Assembly (NCBI RefSeq): GCF_014385005.1
Contig: NZ_JACRSZ010000011.1
Span: 1 to 64,000, forward strand
DNA: 64,000 nucleotides
Reading direction: 5' to 3'
From: Jingyaoa shaoxingensis
Lineage (GTDB): Bacteria > Bacillota > Clostridia > Lachnospirales > Lachnospiraceae
Part shown: positions 18,553 to 28,161 of the stretch, piece by piece
Numbering within the stretch: position 1 is the stretch's first letter
Layout of the letters: each line of letters begins with the position of its first letter
Made by a program: the position numbers and the translations under genes
The notes under the pieces: model-generated
What the model saw: the letters and a program-made list of their open reading frames with translations, nothing else
Database searches by the model: none
What the model was told of the DNA's origin: nothing

Positions 18553-18789
18553 TTATTCTTCATCCAGTCCATCCAGATAATCATCAATGACACCTGTGGA
18601 TACCTCATAGCTCTTTGCTACCGGTACATGAAACCTGTTATATGCAGAAAATCCAATCCAGCAGACAACCAGTGCACATACCACATAGCCACCAATCTTC
18701 CATGCGAAACGCTCTCTCTTCTTCTTACGCATGATCTTCTGTCTGTTCGCCTTTTCCTGCTTATATTTATCAACCTTTGCCTGACTCAT
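18553..18789 (-). CDS. Small single-pass membrane protein, unknown function
   Basis: 78 residues with AGGAG seven bases before the ATG. A very basic N-terminus (KYKQEKANRQKIMRKKKRERF) precedes one transmembrane helix (WKIGGYVVCALVVCWIGFSAY, about 30-50) and a short acidic tail (DDYLDGLDEE). It probably sits with its basic end inside. I do not recognise a named family. Confidence 0.75.
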   Translation of the reverse strand: MSQAKVDKYKQEKANRQKIMRKKKRERFAWKIGGYVVCALVVCWIGFSAYNRFHVPVAKSYEVSTGVIDDYLDGLDEE

Positions 18790-18960
18790 ACTATTACTCC
18801 TGTTATCATTGTCTGCACTTTACAGACCAGACTCGGAAATCTCAGTTCCTTTTTTTATTATATCACAGTGTCACTGACTTTTCATCCCTTTTTTTCAGAA
18901 TCAGAATCTATTTGCAGGTTCTCTTATTCTTTTGTGGAATACAATTACAAAATATCAGAT

Positions 18961-19728
18961 TTAAAAACTAACACTGCAATTCAACGCTCCACCGGTCTTT
19001 GTGTTTTTCATATACACATTAATATATCCATGCGCTTTGGCTGAAATATTGCCTATCGGAAGTGTAATAGAAGATACTGGTTTTAATGTGCAGTATAATC
19101 TGCTTTCGTTTTCATTATTGAAGCTCACAGATACACCTGATACTGCCCAGCCTTTTGCCGCTTTGCAAGTGATCTTTGCACCCTTTGTTGCTTTTACTAC
19201 TTTTGCGCCGGAAACATATGCCTGTTTCTTCATTCCCGTTGCAAAATTAGTACTCTTATTGCCTTTTAATCCTGTTACTGTCAGACTGGAAAGCGGATTA
19301 GAGTATGGCAATACTTTCACTGTAGATGCATAAGTCTTATTTCCTACTTTGAAAGATATTTTTGCTGTTCCGGTCTTCCTTGCATTAAAAGATATATTTG
19401 CTGATTTACCGCTATTCTTATATCCCTTCATTCCTTTTATAAAAGACTCGCTCTGAGAATTATAAATCGAATGATTAAGAGATTCTAATGCAACTACAGA
19501 AGAATTACTGGTCTTTACACTGGACTTGGCAATTTTCTGCTTTGCTGAAAGTCCGCTCACATAGATATTTCCCCAGGTTGACGCATATTTATCTTTTGAG
19601 CTAAGATAAAGCACCTGTTTTTTTTCATAACTCAATCCACCTGATGCACCGACAACAGCCGGCATCATGGTAACCAGCATTGCAACTGCCAATAATACAC
19701 TTGAAAGTTTCTTTAACATTTTTTTCAT
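18961..19728 (-). CDS. Secreted protein with bacterial Ig-like repeats
   Basis: The protein is 255 residues from the ATG at 19728, with GGAGGGAGAAAAG upstream. The signal peptide MKKMLKKLSSVLLAVAMLVTMMPAVVGAS ends at an Ala-rich cleavage site. The mature part is Ser/Thr/Lys-rich beta sequence with two Big_2-like units, the clearest being KTGTAKISFKVGNKTYASTVKV. No sorting signal or catalytic motif is visible, so it is a secreted or loosely wall-associated protein of unknown role. Confidence 0.8.
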   Translation of the reverse strand: MKKMLKKLSSVLLAVAMLVTMMPAVVGASGGLSYEKKQVLYLSSKDKYASTWGNIYVSGLSAKQKIAKSSVKTSNSSVVALESLNHSIYNSQSESFIKGMKGYKNSGKSANISFNARKTGTAKISFKVGNKTYASTVKVLPYSNPLSSLTVTGLKGNKSTNFATGMKKQAYVSGAKVVKATKGAKITCKAAKGWAVSGVSVSFNNENESRLYCTLKPVSSITLPIGNISAKAHGYINVYMKNTKTGGALNCSVSF

Positions 19729-19849
19729 ATTCTTTTCTCCCTCCGAATTTATTAAATAGTCAAACCTGCCAAAACTATTCATAAATTCATTATAGAATTT
19801 TGCTAAAAAATGTCAATATTTTTCTGTTTTATAATGCATATTTATTGTT

Positions 19850-20689
19850 TTATACTACGGCAATAATTCCTCCGTCGTTGGCATACATGCTGCTGACTCC
19901 CGCAGTATCTACTACAATAATATCCTTCAGATGCAGTCTTTTGCTCAATTCTTCTTTCATCATTTCTGCACGTTGTGGACAGTTGCAGTGAGAAATTGCC
20001 AGAATCCGATCCTGATCATGTCCCACATATTCCACAATAGAATCTACCATCTTCACCAGTGCTTTGTTCATGCCTCTCGCCTGAGCAAGCTGTTCAATGG
20101 TGCCTTCTGGTGTGGAAGTCATAACCGGCTTGATCTTCAGAGCCGTTGCCAGAATTGCCTTCATATGGCTGAGGCGACCGTTCTTGCGAAGAGTATCCAG
20201 GTTCTCCAGCACAAACCAGGTTTTCTGCTTCGCAATATAAGCTTCCACATGCTCTACCACCTCTTCAAAACTCATGCCCGCTTCTTCACATTCCTGAATC
20301 TTCAGACCAATCAATGTCTCTCCCACAGATGCGGAACGGGAATTGAATACATACGCTTTCTTCTCAGGATGTTCCTCCAGAAACAGGTTCTTTCCAAGTT
20401 CTGCACTGTTGTAAGAACCACTCAGTTCAGAAGAAAGTGTCACTGCATAAACGTGTTCTGCGCCACAGTCAAACTTATCACGAAAACTCTCCGGTGACGG
20501 GCATGCCGACTTCGGACAGTTCGGGCTCTCTGCTACCAGTCTCAGGAACTCTGACTGCCGGAATGTCTCATCGTCTACTATCGTATGTTCATCTACGTAT
20601 AATGTTAAAGCTGCGGATGCGAAATGACCATCTTCTTTCATCTTCTCTGTCAATTCACCGCAACTGTCAATAATAATCTTATAACTCAT
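19850..20689 (-). CDS. DegV family fatty-acid-binding protein
   Basis: 279 residues, full length for DegV. The N-terminus KIIIDSCGELTEKMKEDGHF, the CPSPESFRDKF and ELSGSYNSAELGKN segments, and VFNSRSASVGETLIGLKI are family hallmarks. In Gram-positives these proteins (FakB) present fatty acids to the FakA kinase for phospholipid synthesis. No FakA gene is nearby, so the role here rests on family knowledge. Confidence 0.92.
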   Translation of the reverse strand: MSYKIIIDSCGELTEKMKEDGHFASAALTLYVDEHTIVDDETFRQSEFLRLVAESPNCPKSACPSPESFRDKFDCGAEHVYAVTLSSELSGSYNSAELGKNLFLEEHPEKKAYVFNSRSASVGETLIGLKIQECEEAGMSFEEVVEHVEAYIAKQKTWFVLENLDTLRKNGRLSHMKAILATALKIKPVMTSTPEGTIEQLAQARGMNKALVKMVDSIVEYVGHDQDRILAISHCNCPQRAEMMKEELSKRLHLKDIIVVDTAGVSSMYANDGGIIAVV

Positions 20690-20796
20690 TTATTTCATCC
20701 TCCGGCTCTAAGACCTAGTTTTTAATACTACATTATAGTAACACATATATTCCCATTTGAAAAGGGGGAATTCCTGCTAATCTTTTTAACTCTTTA

Positions 20797-20844
20797 AAAG
20801 CAAACAGACCATTCAGTCGGATGATGAGTTCCAACTGAATGGTC
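20797..20844 (-). terminator. Intrinsic terminator of htpG
   Basis: GACCATTCAGT (20807-20817) pairs with ACTGAATGGTC (20834-20844). On the minus strand the stem is followed by TGTTTGCTTTT. Confidence 0.75.
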
Positions 20845-20888
20845 TTCCTGATTTGCTGTCCTTATTCAGATATTCTCCTGATATCTTC

Positions 20889-22958
20889 TTACTGTACCAG
20901 TTTTGTCATGATCTCATTACTTCTTGCGATGAATTTAGTCATGGCTTCTGGTGAAAGTGGTGCATGGCTGAGCATAGCCAGATCATACAACTGTTCACAG
21001 ATCATCGGTACATATTCTCCATCTTTATGTTCCAGAATGTACTGTACCAGATGGTTCTTCGCATTCAGCACCAGTGTCTCCGCTCCACCGAACATAGCAG
21101 GATCCATGCCACCCATATTGTACATCTTCATCATATCCTGCATACGTCTGCTCTCTTCTGAGAGGGTAATCATGGATGCAACAGATTCATTCTTCAGGTT
21201 CTCTACTTTCACATCCAGATTTTCTTTATCCAATGCTTTACGGAATACATCAATAAGAGTATCTACTGTTTCCTTCGTTATTTCTTCTGCATCTTCTGCC
21301 TTTAAGGTATCATTTACATCAGCGTCAATGCGCTTAAACTGTACATTTTCCTTCTTCTGTTCTACCAGCGAAATAAACGGGGAATCAATATTATGTTTCA
21401 GAATCACCGCATCCAGTCCTTCTTCTTTGAACATATTGATGTACTGGCTCTGCTGTACTTCATCTGTCACATAAAACAGTGTGGTCTTCGGTGCATCTTC
21501 TTTCTTATCCAGATCTTCTTCAAATTCTGCATCGTCCTTCTTGTCTGCAGTCTCTGCGTTTTCTGTGCTATCTTCTTTCTTATTCTCTGCAATAAAATCA
21601 TCCAGAGTCAGATACTTGCCTTCGATATTCTTAACCAGAATGTAGTCCATCATACGGTCACTGAACTTGCTGTCCTTGATACAACCATATTTAATGAACG
21701 GGCTGATATCATCCCAGTATTTTTCATAAGATTCACGATCTGTCTTGCACATACCACTCAGCTTGTCAGCTACCTTCTTGCTGATATAATCAGAGATCTT
21801 CTTTACAAATCCGTCATTCTGCAGTGCGCTTCTGGATACATTCAGTGGCAGATCCGGGCAATCGATCACACCTTTCAGAAGCATCAGGAATTCCGGAATT
21901 ACTTCTTTGATGTTATCTGCAATAAATACCTGATTATTGTACAGCTTAATGGTTCCTTCGATGGAATCGTACTCAGTATTGATCTTCGGGAAATACAGAA
22001 TACCTTTCAGGTTAAACGGATAATCCATATTCAGATGAATCCAGAACAGCGGCTCCTTGTAATCCAGGAATACCTTACGATAGAATTCCAGATACTCTTC
22101 ATCTGTACAATCATTTGGATGCTTGGTCCAGAGTGGATGCGTATCGCTGATGGAAACCGGACGCTTCTTAATCTTCGCCTTTTCCTGTGCCGGAGATACT
22201 TCTACGACTTCTTTCTCACCATTCTCGTTTTCTTTTTCTTCTGTCTTGGCGTCTTCATGAATATATTCCACTACTTCGTCCGTATCCAGTACTTCTTCTT
22301 TCAGAACTGTCTCGTACTGTGGTTCTGCATCTGCATTGGTCAGGAAAATCTCGGTCGGCATGAAGGAGCAATACTTTTCCAGTACCTCACGTGCACGATA
22401 TTCATTGGCAAACTCCAGACTCTCTTCATTCAGAAACAGGGTAATCTCAGTACCGACTGTAGTACGGCTGCCAGTCTCCATCTGATAGCTTGTACCACCA
22501 TCACATTCCCAGTGTACCGGCTCTGCACCTTCCTTATAAGATAAAGTATCAATATGTACTTCATCTGCTACCATGAATGCGGAATAGAATCCCAGTCCGA
22601 AATGACCGATGATCTCATCTCCATTGGCATTATCTTTGTATTTTTCAATAAAATCTGTGGCACCTGAAAAAGCTATCTGTGTAATGTATTCTTCTACTTC
22701 TTCCGGTGTCATACCAAGGCCATTATCGATGAACTTCATGGTCTTATTCTTTGCGCTGATGACCACTTCCACTTTTCCCTTGTAATCATCCGGCATAGTG
22801 TAATCACCGATCAGTGCCAGCTTCTTCAGTTTCGTAATGGCATCACATCCGTTAGATACCAGCTCACGCATGAAAATATCATGATCGGAATAAAGCCACT
22901 TTTTAATAATCGGAAAAATATTCTCACTGTTAATAGAAAGACTTCCTGTTTTGTTCAT
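20889..22958 (-). CDS. htpG: Chaperone protein HtpG (Hsp90)
   Basis: About 689 residues from the ATG at 22958, chosen because GAGAGGTGATT precedes it at good spacing. The GHKL ATP-binding motifs are clear (ELVSNGCDAITKL, DNGLGMTPEEVEEYI, GHFGLGFYSAFMVAD). The middle domain carries PLFWIHLNMDYPFNLKGILYFP and NVSRSALQND, and the dimerisation domain closes the protein. It has two long acidic insertions (about 220-245 and 475-510). A CIRCE operator lies just upstream of its promoter, so it is likely repressed by HrcA and induced by heat. Confidence 0.97.
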   Translation of the reverse strand: MNKTGSLSINSENIFPIIKKWLYSDHDIFMRELVSNGCDAITKLKKLALIGDYTMPDDYKGKVEVVISAKNKTMKFIDNGLGMTPEEVEEYITQIAFSGATDFIEKYKDNANGDEIIGHFGLGFYSAFMVADEVHIDTLSYKEGAEPVHWECDGGTSYQMETGSRTTVGTEITLFLNEESLEFANEYRAREVLEKYCSFMPTEIFLTNADAEPQYETVLKEEVLDTDEVVEYIHEDAKTEEKENENGEKEVVEVSPAQEKAKIKKRPVSISDTHPLWTKHPNDCTDEEYLEFYRKVFLDYKEPLFWIHLNMDYPFNLKGILYFPKINTEYDSIEGTIKLYNNQVFIADNIKEVIPEFLMLLKGVIDCPDLPLNVSRSALQNDGFVKKISDYISKKVADKLSGMCKTDRESYEKYWDDISPFIKYGCIKDSKFSDRMMDYILVKNIEGKYLTLDDFIAENKKEDSTENAETADKKDDAEFEEDLDKKEDAPKTTLFYVTDEVQQSQYINMFKEEGLDAVILKHNIDSPFISLVEQKKENVQFKRIDADVNDTLKAEDAEEITKETVDTLIDVFRKALDKENLDVKVENLKNESVASMITLSEESRRMQDMMKMYNMGGMDPAMFGGAETLVLNAKNHLVQYILEHKDGEYVPMICEQLYDLAMLSHAPLSPEAMTKFIARSNEIMTKLVQ

Positions 22959-23024
22959 AGTAATCACCTCTCGTAAAATTTGGTTGTATTCTTACGGGGT
23001 CTCTTCCCCTCACCATTTAACAAG

Positions 23025-23053
23025 AGTATAATACCAGGAAAATGAGATGTCAA
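23025..23053 (-). promoter_or_regulatory. Sigma-A promoter of htpG
   Basis: Reading on the minus strand: TTGACA (23048-23053), a 17-bp spacer, then TATACT (23025-23030), about 67 bp before the htpG start. Confidence 0.85.
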
Positions 23054-23060
23054 GAGAAAA

Positions 23061-23087
23061 TTAGCACTCATCTATGGCGAGTGCTAA
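23061..23087 (-). promoter_or_regulatory. CIRCE operator (HrcA binding site) upstream of htpG
   Basis: This is an exact consensus CIRCE: TTAGCACTC, 9-nt spacer, GAGTGCTAA. It lies 7 bp upstream of the -35 box rather than in the leader. The pairing of HrcA with htpG is not the Bacillus subtilis arrangement, where htpG is outside the HrcA regulon. Confidence 0.95.
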
Positions 23088-23118
23088 TAAACTTTTTATA
23101 AAATACTTTATCTTCTTT

Positions 23119-23607
23119 TTATAAAAAAGCGTTCAGATACTTTTTCACTGCATCATCCCAGGCATGCTCTACAGTTTTATCCATAGAAAACAAGGTCAGT
23201 GATGTTCCTGAAATACAATATAAGTCCCCTCTGGAAAAATTCAGGTTCAGAAACAGACCATCTACATCTGCCGGGGAAAACGCTGTAATTCCTGTCTGCA
23301 GAAGGAGTTTTTCCACATTTGAATCTGAGAGGCGAAAGATAATTTTAAACTCCAGCGGTGTGTGCGTTCCCTTTATCAGACTCAGCGCAAATGGCCGGAT
23401 CTGTTTCCACAGGGAAAAACGCTGTTCTCCCATACCGGATTCTTTCAATTCCTCTCCGGAATAATAGGCATGCTGTAATATGCCATCGATATGAAAAGTA
23501 TTAAACGTCACAAAGTTTGCTTCAGACAGCAAAAATGCGTCAAAATACTCTGATAGAAACAGCTTATTCATAAATAATTTTATATCAGCAATTTGAATAG
23601 ATATCAT
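23119..23607 (-). CDS. DUF5721 family protein
   Basis: About 162 residues from the ATG at 23607 (start region MISIQIADIKLFMNKLF). It overlaps the 3' end of the dus gene by 23 bp. It is full of beta-strand sequence without transmembrane segments or catalytic motifs. The family is common in Lachnospiraceae and has no known function. Confidence 0.75.
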   Translation of the reverse strand: MISIQIADIKLFMNKLFLSEYFDAFLLSEANFVTFNTFHIDGILQHAYYSGEELKESGMGEQRFSLWKQIRPFALSLIKGTHTPLEFKIIFRLSDSNVEKLLLQTGITAFSPADVDGLFLNLNFSRGDLYCISGTSLTLFSMDKTVEHAWDDAVKKYLNAFL

Positions 23608-24553
23608 TTTCTTTGATCTCACATTCTTCAAATATTAATCTGGCGGCCTGTTTATAATCCGACAGATGTTTTGCTTTTTTCAGTTTCCCAGCCTGTTTTC
23701 CCGGGTTATCAAACAGTTTTATCATATAGCACCAGATCTCTTTTAATTTAAAGAGTACAACTGTCTCTCCTGACAGTTCCCTGCTGTAGACTTCTTCCAG
23801 ATCATCCAGGAAATTCCATATTCTCTGCTTATCCGGCAACGTACTCTGCTGCAGATTCTCTATCAGTTGTGGATTACGAAGCACACCTCTTCCCATCATG
23901 TAGCGCGTGATATCCGGGAAACGCGTTTGAATCCGTTTCAGATCTTCTGCTGTCTGGATATCCCCGTTATAAATAATCGGGAACTTCCGGCATTTTGCAG
24001 CTTTCTCAAACGCGTCCAGATCTGGCGTATTGCCATAAAAGTCCTTCTGAGTTCTCGGATGGACTACCAGTTCTTCCAGCGGATACTTCTCATAGATTTC
24101 TAAAAGCTGATCAAATTCCTCTGCTGCATCTCTGCCGATTCGTGTCTTTACAGAGATCTTCAGATCTGTCTTTTCAAATACCCGATACAGGAATTCATCG
24201 ATCTCCTCCGGAAATGCCAGAAACCCAGAACCACGGTTCTTGGATACCACCGTCTTTGCCGGACATCCCACGTTCCAGTTGATCTCTGTATAGCCATATT
24301 CCTGCAAATGCCCTGCGGTCCATAAAAAATCTTCCCACTTGTTGGTCAGAATCTGTGGCACCACCGGAATGCCTTCATTATGCTCCGGCAGAATATCTCC
24401 CAGTTCTCTTCCTGTAAAGATCTTTTTTGCATTTGGCTTAGGCTCAATAAAAGGAATATAATATTTTCTCACCCCTGGAAAATGCCTGTGGTGTACACCT
24501 CGAAACACATATCCTGTGATTCCTTCCAGCGGAGCAACATCATATTGATTCAT
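23585..24553 (-). CDS. dus: tRNA-dihydrouridine synthase
   Basis: About 322 residues. The FMN-binding TIM barrel is visible: APLEGITGYVFR at the N-terminus, the catalytic Cys in INWNVGCPAKTVVSKNRGSGF, VKTRIGRD, VVHPRTQKDFYG, PIIYNGDIQT and MMGRGVLRNPQLI. It reduces uridines in tRNA D-loops with NADPH. The start (MNQYDVAP) lies at the very end of the L,D-transpeptidase gene, so the two are translationally coupled. Confidence 0.92.
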   Translation of the reverse strand: MNQYDVAPLEGITGYVFRGVHHRHFPGVRKYYIPFIEPKPNAKKIFTGRELGDILPEHNEGIPVVPQILTNKWEDFLWTAGHLQEYGYTEINWNVGCPAKTVVSKNRGSGFLAFPEEIDEFLYRVFEKTDLKISVKTRIGRDAAEEFDQLLEIYEKYPLEELVVHPRTQKDFYGNTPDLDAFEKAAKCRKFPIIYNGDIQTAEDLKRIQTRFPDITRYMMGRGVLRNPQLIENLQQSTLPDKQRIWNFLDDLEEVYSRELSGETVVLFKLKEIWCYMIKLFDNPGKQAGKLKKAKHLSDYKQAARLIFEECEIKENDIYSNC

Positions 24554-24554
24554 A

Positions 24555-25445
24555 TTACTCATCTTCCGAATCTGAATAATAACAGATCACCGGAAATCCT
24601 TTCTCTATCTTTTCGTATATCTTCTCTGCTTTATCCAGAGGCAGATTAATGCAGCCATGTGACCCGCGGGTATAACAGAGATCCCCTCCAAAAGCTGGCT
24701 GCCAGGTGGCATCATGCAGTCCGATTCCACCGTTAAACGGCATCCAGTAGGTAACCGGCGAAGCATAGTCAGCTCCCCTGAGTACCGCTGGTGACTGCTT
24801 ATATTTTACACAGAAAATTCCTCCTGGCGTCTGTCGGTCTGTGTTCATTAACCCAGAAACTATATCCGTACGTACCGTCACTTTGCCTTCTTCATACAGC
24901 CATAGTACCTGACGGCTCAGATCTATCTCCACATAAGAATCCCCATAGTCTCTTGCAGGATTATAACGCACTGCTGCTTCTGTCAGAAAATGAAGCGGAT
25001 GTACCGTTGTTCCATTTCTTCGCAGGAGCTTTGAGATCTCTTTCACCTCTTTGTCCCGATCCAGTCTCCATCCATAATCACCCGTCAAGTGAATGATTTT
25101 CTTTCCTGTTGTCTCAAACACCTTTGTGCGGTCCCAGGTGTCAAAATGCTTCTGAAGGCTCTCTATGTATTCTGCAATCCTGGCGTCATCTATATCCCAG
25201 TGTCCATCCGGCCAGTATCGCACCCAGTCTACAACATCCTGTGCAGTCAGAACCACTCTGCTCTTCCCAAATTTATAAATAATCTTCATATTTTCATAGG
25301 TGCCCCCAAGTTCATAGGGATTCACTGTTTTCTTCTGTTCTGTCTCAAGTTGTTGTCTCTGTTCATACAAAGTATTACCGCCTGTTGCCACCGTACCGGC
25401 CGTCAGCACGACCGCAACAGCCGCTGCCATCACTAAATGAAACAT
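24555..25445 (-). CDS. L,D-transpeptidase (YkuD) with peptidoglycan-binding-like domain
   Basis: 296 residues. An uncleaved signal anchor (about 3-22) tethers it outside the membrane. A PG_binding_4-like region (about 60-140) follows, then the YkuD domain with YVEIDLSRQVLWLYEEGKV, the catalytic His in GIGLHDATW and the SHGCINLP motif bearing the nucleophile Cys. It forms 3-3 cross-links or attaches proteins to peptidoglycan. It starts a small operon with dus and DUF5721. Confidence 0.92.
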   Translation of the reverse strand: MFHLVMAAAVAVVLTAGTVATGGNTLYEQRQQLETEQKKTVNPYELGGTYENMKIIYKFGKSRVVLTAQDVVDWVRYWPDGHWDIDDARIAEYIESLQKHFDTWDRTKVFETTGKKIIHLTGDYGWRLDRDKEVKEISKLLRRNGTTVHPLHFLTEAAVRYNPARDYGDSYVEIDLSRQVLWLYEEGKVTVRTDIVSGLMNTDRQTPGGIFCVKYKQSPAVLRGADYASPVTYWMPFNGGIGLHDATWQPAFGGDLCYTRGSHGCINLPLDKAEKIYEKIEKGFPVICYYSDSEDE

Positions 25446-25555
25446 TCTGATGTCACCCTTCTTTTTTACTCTTTTTCTATTCTATCCTATCCCGTTGGGA
25501 AAAGCTATCTATTTCTTTTCAAATTGTGTCGCCAAATACTTATGTCTGAGCATAC

Positions 25556-25592
25556 AAAAACTCCGCGGTCAAATAACTGCCGCGAAGTTTTT
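25556..25592 (-). terminator. Intrinsic terminator after the EF-G-like gene
   Basis: On the minus strand AAAACTTCGCGGCA and a matching CCGCGGAGTTTTT flank a short loop. The flanking A and T runs allow termination in both directions. Confidence 0.8.
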
Positions 25593-25631
25593 GCTTTATT
25601 CTCAAGATCTCATTATCAAATAATACAGAAC

Positions 25632-27722
25632 TTAATCCTCCAGTGTATTTACTTTGCTCGCTCTTGCTTCCACTTCTTTTGCCTGAATATCAGAAGGTGC
25701 CTGTTCATATCTTGCAAATTCATATGCAAATATTCCTGCTCCTCCTGTCATAGAACGAAGCTGTGTAGAATATCCATACAGTTCCATCATAGGAATATCT
25801 GCTTCAATAATCTGACTGCCTTTATGATCCGGATTCATACCAAGTACACGGCCTCTGCGCTTATTCAGATCACCCATAACATCACCTGTGAATTTATCCG
25901 GAACGGTAACTTTCAGGGACGCGATCGGCTCAAGAAGTACCGGTGATGCTTCCATGAAGCCCTTCTTGAACGCCTGCATAGCAGCTGTCTTGAATGCCAT
26001 TTCAGAAGAGTCTACCGGATGGTAAGATCCATCATAAAGAGTTGCCTTCACACCTACTACCGGATATGCTGCCAGAGGTCCTCTCTGTACTGATTCCTGG
26101 ATACCCTTTTCTACTGCCGGGAAGTAGTTCTTCGGAACTGCACCGCCGACTACTACCTGTTCGAAGACATATGGAGTCTCCATATCTCCGGAATTGGCAA
26201 ATCTCATCTTAACATGACCATACTGTCCATGACCACCAGACTGTTTCTTATACTTAGCTTCTACATCTGAGTTCTTACGAATGGTCTCACGGAATGCTAC
26301 CTTTGGTCTTGCCAGTTCAATTTCCACCTTATACTTGGTAAGAAGTTTACTTGCAATAATATCAATATGCTGATCTCCCATACCGTAGATCAGTGTCTGT
26401 CTGTTCTCAGCATCATTGACAGCTTTCATAGTCAGGTCTTCCAGCATCATCTTAGCCAGTGCCTGTGCCACTTTATCTTCTTCACCTTTATTCTTTGCGA
26501 AATATCTCTTATATGTATACGGTGTGGAAGTATCAATTCCTGCATACTGAATCGGTGTATTCTTAGTTGCCAGAGAATCGCCTGTTCTGGTAACATTCAG
26601 CTTGCCGATAGCACCGATATCACCTGCATGTAATTCCGCGATCTCGATTGGCTTGCTGCCTTCCATTACATACAGCTTGTTTAACTTCACTTCTTCGTTT
26701 CTGTTTACATTATAAAGGAGGTCATCATTCTTGATAACACCGGACGCTACTTTTACCAGTGAATATTTTCCAATAAACGGATCCACAATGGTCTTGAATA
26801 CAAATGCAGATTTTGCTTTTGCAAAGTCATAATTTGCTTCATAGATCTCGCTGGTCTTCATATTGATACCTGCGATCTTTCTCTTATCCGGGCTTGGGAA
26901 ATACTGTACGATATCATCCAACAGATTAATAACACCCTGGAAATTCACAGGTGAACCCATTGCTACCGGTACGATAGACCCGTCATCAACGTTCATGGTC
27001 AGTGCAGCCATGATCTCTGCCGGTGAGAATTCTTCTCCAGCAAAATAACGGTCCATGAATTCTTCTGATGTCTCTGCTACTGCTTCCAGAAGATTCTCTC
27101 TGTACTTCTCCAGATATTCCATAGAATAATCCGGAATATCACACGGCTCCTTCTCGCCCTTCTCCAGCCAGCGTCTTCCTTCCTGTCTTACTACGTTAAC
27201 GTAACCGACAAACTTCTCATTCTCACGAATCGGGAGATGGATTGGTGCGATCTTCTTTCCATATAACTCCGTCAGATCCTCTACTACCTGACGGAAGCTT
27301 GCATTGTCCACATCCATATTGGATACGAAGAACATACGAGGCAGCTTATACTTCTCACATAAATCCCATGCCTTCTGTGTACCAACTTCAACTCCGTTCT
27401 TGCCATTGATTACGATTACTGCTGCATCTGCTGCTGCTGCCGCTTCTTCTGCTTCTCCAACGAAATCAAAGTAGCCTGGTGTATCCAGCACATTTACTTT
27501 GATGTCACCCCAGATAATCGGCATTACGGTTGTATTAATTGAGAATTTCCTCTTAATCTCTTCTTTATCATAATCGCTTACAGTATTTCCCTCAGAAACA
27601 CTTCCCATTCTGCTGGTAACACCTGATAAATAAGCCATTGCTTCTACCAAACTTGTTTTTCCTGATCCGCCATGTCCTAAGATTACCACGTTACGAATCC
27701 TGTCTGTTGTATAAACCTTCAT
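25632..27722 (-). CDS. EF-G-like translation-factor GTPase (EF-G paralogue)
   Basis: 696 residues with the five EF-G domains. G1 reads GHGGSGKT (16-23) in place of the GHIDAGKT type of true EF-G, G3 is DTPGYFDF and G4 SNMDVDN. Domain IV (HGQYGHVKMRF...PKNYFPAVEKGIQESVQRGPLAAYPVVGVKATLYDGSYHPVDSSEMAFK) is full length. These features place it among the secondary EF-G-like proteins of Firmicutes, not the essential fusA. The exact role is not established for this clade. GGAGGAAGGC precedes the ATG. Confidence 0.88.
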   Translation of the reverse strand: MKVYTTDRIRNVVILGHGGSGKTSLVEAMAYLSGVTSRMGSVSEGNTVSDYDKEEIKRKFSINTTVMPIIWGDIKVNVLDTPGYFDFVGEAEEAAAAADAAVIVINGKNGVEVGTQKAWDLCEKYKLPRMFFVSNMDVDNASFRQVVEDLTELYGKKIAPIHLPIRENEKFVGYVNVVRQEGRRWLEKGEKEPCDIPDYSMEYLEKYRENLLEAVAETSEEFMDRYFAGEEFSPAEIMAALTMNVDDGSIVPVAMGSPVNFQGVINLLDDIVQYFPSPDKRKIAGINMKTSEIYEANYDFAKAKSAFVFKTIVDPFIGKYSLVKVASGVIKNDDLLYNVNRNEEVKLNKLYVMEGSKPIEIAELHAGDIGAIGKLNVTRTGDSLATKNTPIQYAGIDTSTPYTYKRYFAKNKGEEDKVAQALAKMMLEDLTMKAVNDAENRQTLIYGMGDQHIDIIASKLLTKYKVEIELARPKVAFRETIRKNSDVEAKYKKQSGGHGQYGHVKMRFANSGDMETPYVFEQVVVGGAVPKNYFPAVEKGIQESVQRGPLAAYPVVGVKATLYDGSYHPVDSSEMAFKTAAMQAFKKGFMEASPVLLEPIASLKVTVPDKFTGDVMGDLNKRRGRVLGMNPDHKGSQIIEADIPMMELYGYSTQLRSMTGGAGIFAYEFARYEQAPSDIQAKEVEARASKVNTLED

Positions 27723-28161
27723 ATGCCTTCCTCCAGTTCTAGTTTATTGAGATGCGAATCATCTCACTATGAAGAATTAATTATGCTTTTCAGCACCATG
27801 GGTATATTTTACTAAATATTTTTAAAACTTTCAAGCAATTTATTCATTTTTACCATATTATTTTTTCATTTTTTCAACAACTATGTTAGTATTTTCCAAA
27901 TTTTGTGTTCAATTCATACAATTTAATATATATGATTACTGTTTCAAAAGGTCTGATCCTGCCTATACCTGCACAATGATGTGGGATGACCTTGTGACAC
28001 ACCCCGATATGAACATTCACGATTTATTATTTTAATATTTTTACACTTTAAAGCGTAAAATCGTTGACATCCATTCCTGCCAATAGTAGAATGAATACTA
28101 CCGGGTTCAGAATACCTCCCGGAATATTACATTTATATTACAGAAAGGAACGAACCATTCC
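27723..28161. promoter_or_regulatory. Divergent regulatory gap between the EF-G-like gene and tyrA
   Basis: No gene is visible in these 439 bp. Leftward promoter: TTGAAA (27829-27834), 17 bp, TAAAAT (27806-27811). Its leader has a small GAGATG/CATCTC stem near 27750. Rightward promoter: TTGACA (28064-28069), 17 bp, TAGAAT (28087-28092). Just upstream of that -35 box is a near-perfect palindrome TTTACACTTTAAAGCGTAAA (about 28040-28059), a candidate operator for the tyrA-aroA unit. A short CCGGG/CCCGG stem sits in the tyrA leader (about 28101-28122). Confidence 0.6.

Noticed and set aside
21393..22544. A 383-codon plus-strand open frame
   Set aside because: Antisense to htpG, whose Hsp90 motifs are unmistakable.
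27900..28060. T-box or other riboswitch before tyrA
   Set aside because: No T-box specifier or antiterminator sequence is visible, and the promoter at 28064 lies downstream of most of the gap.
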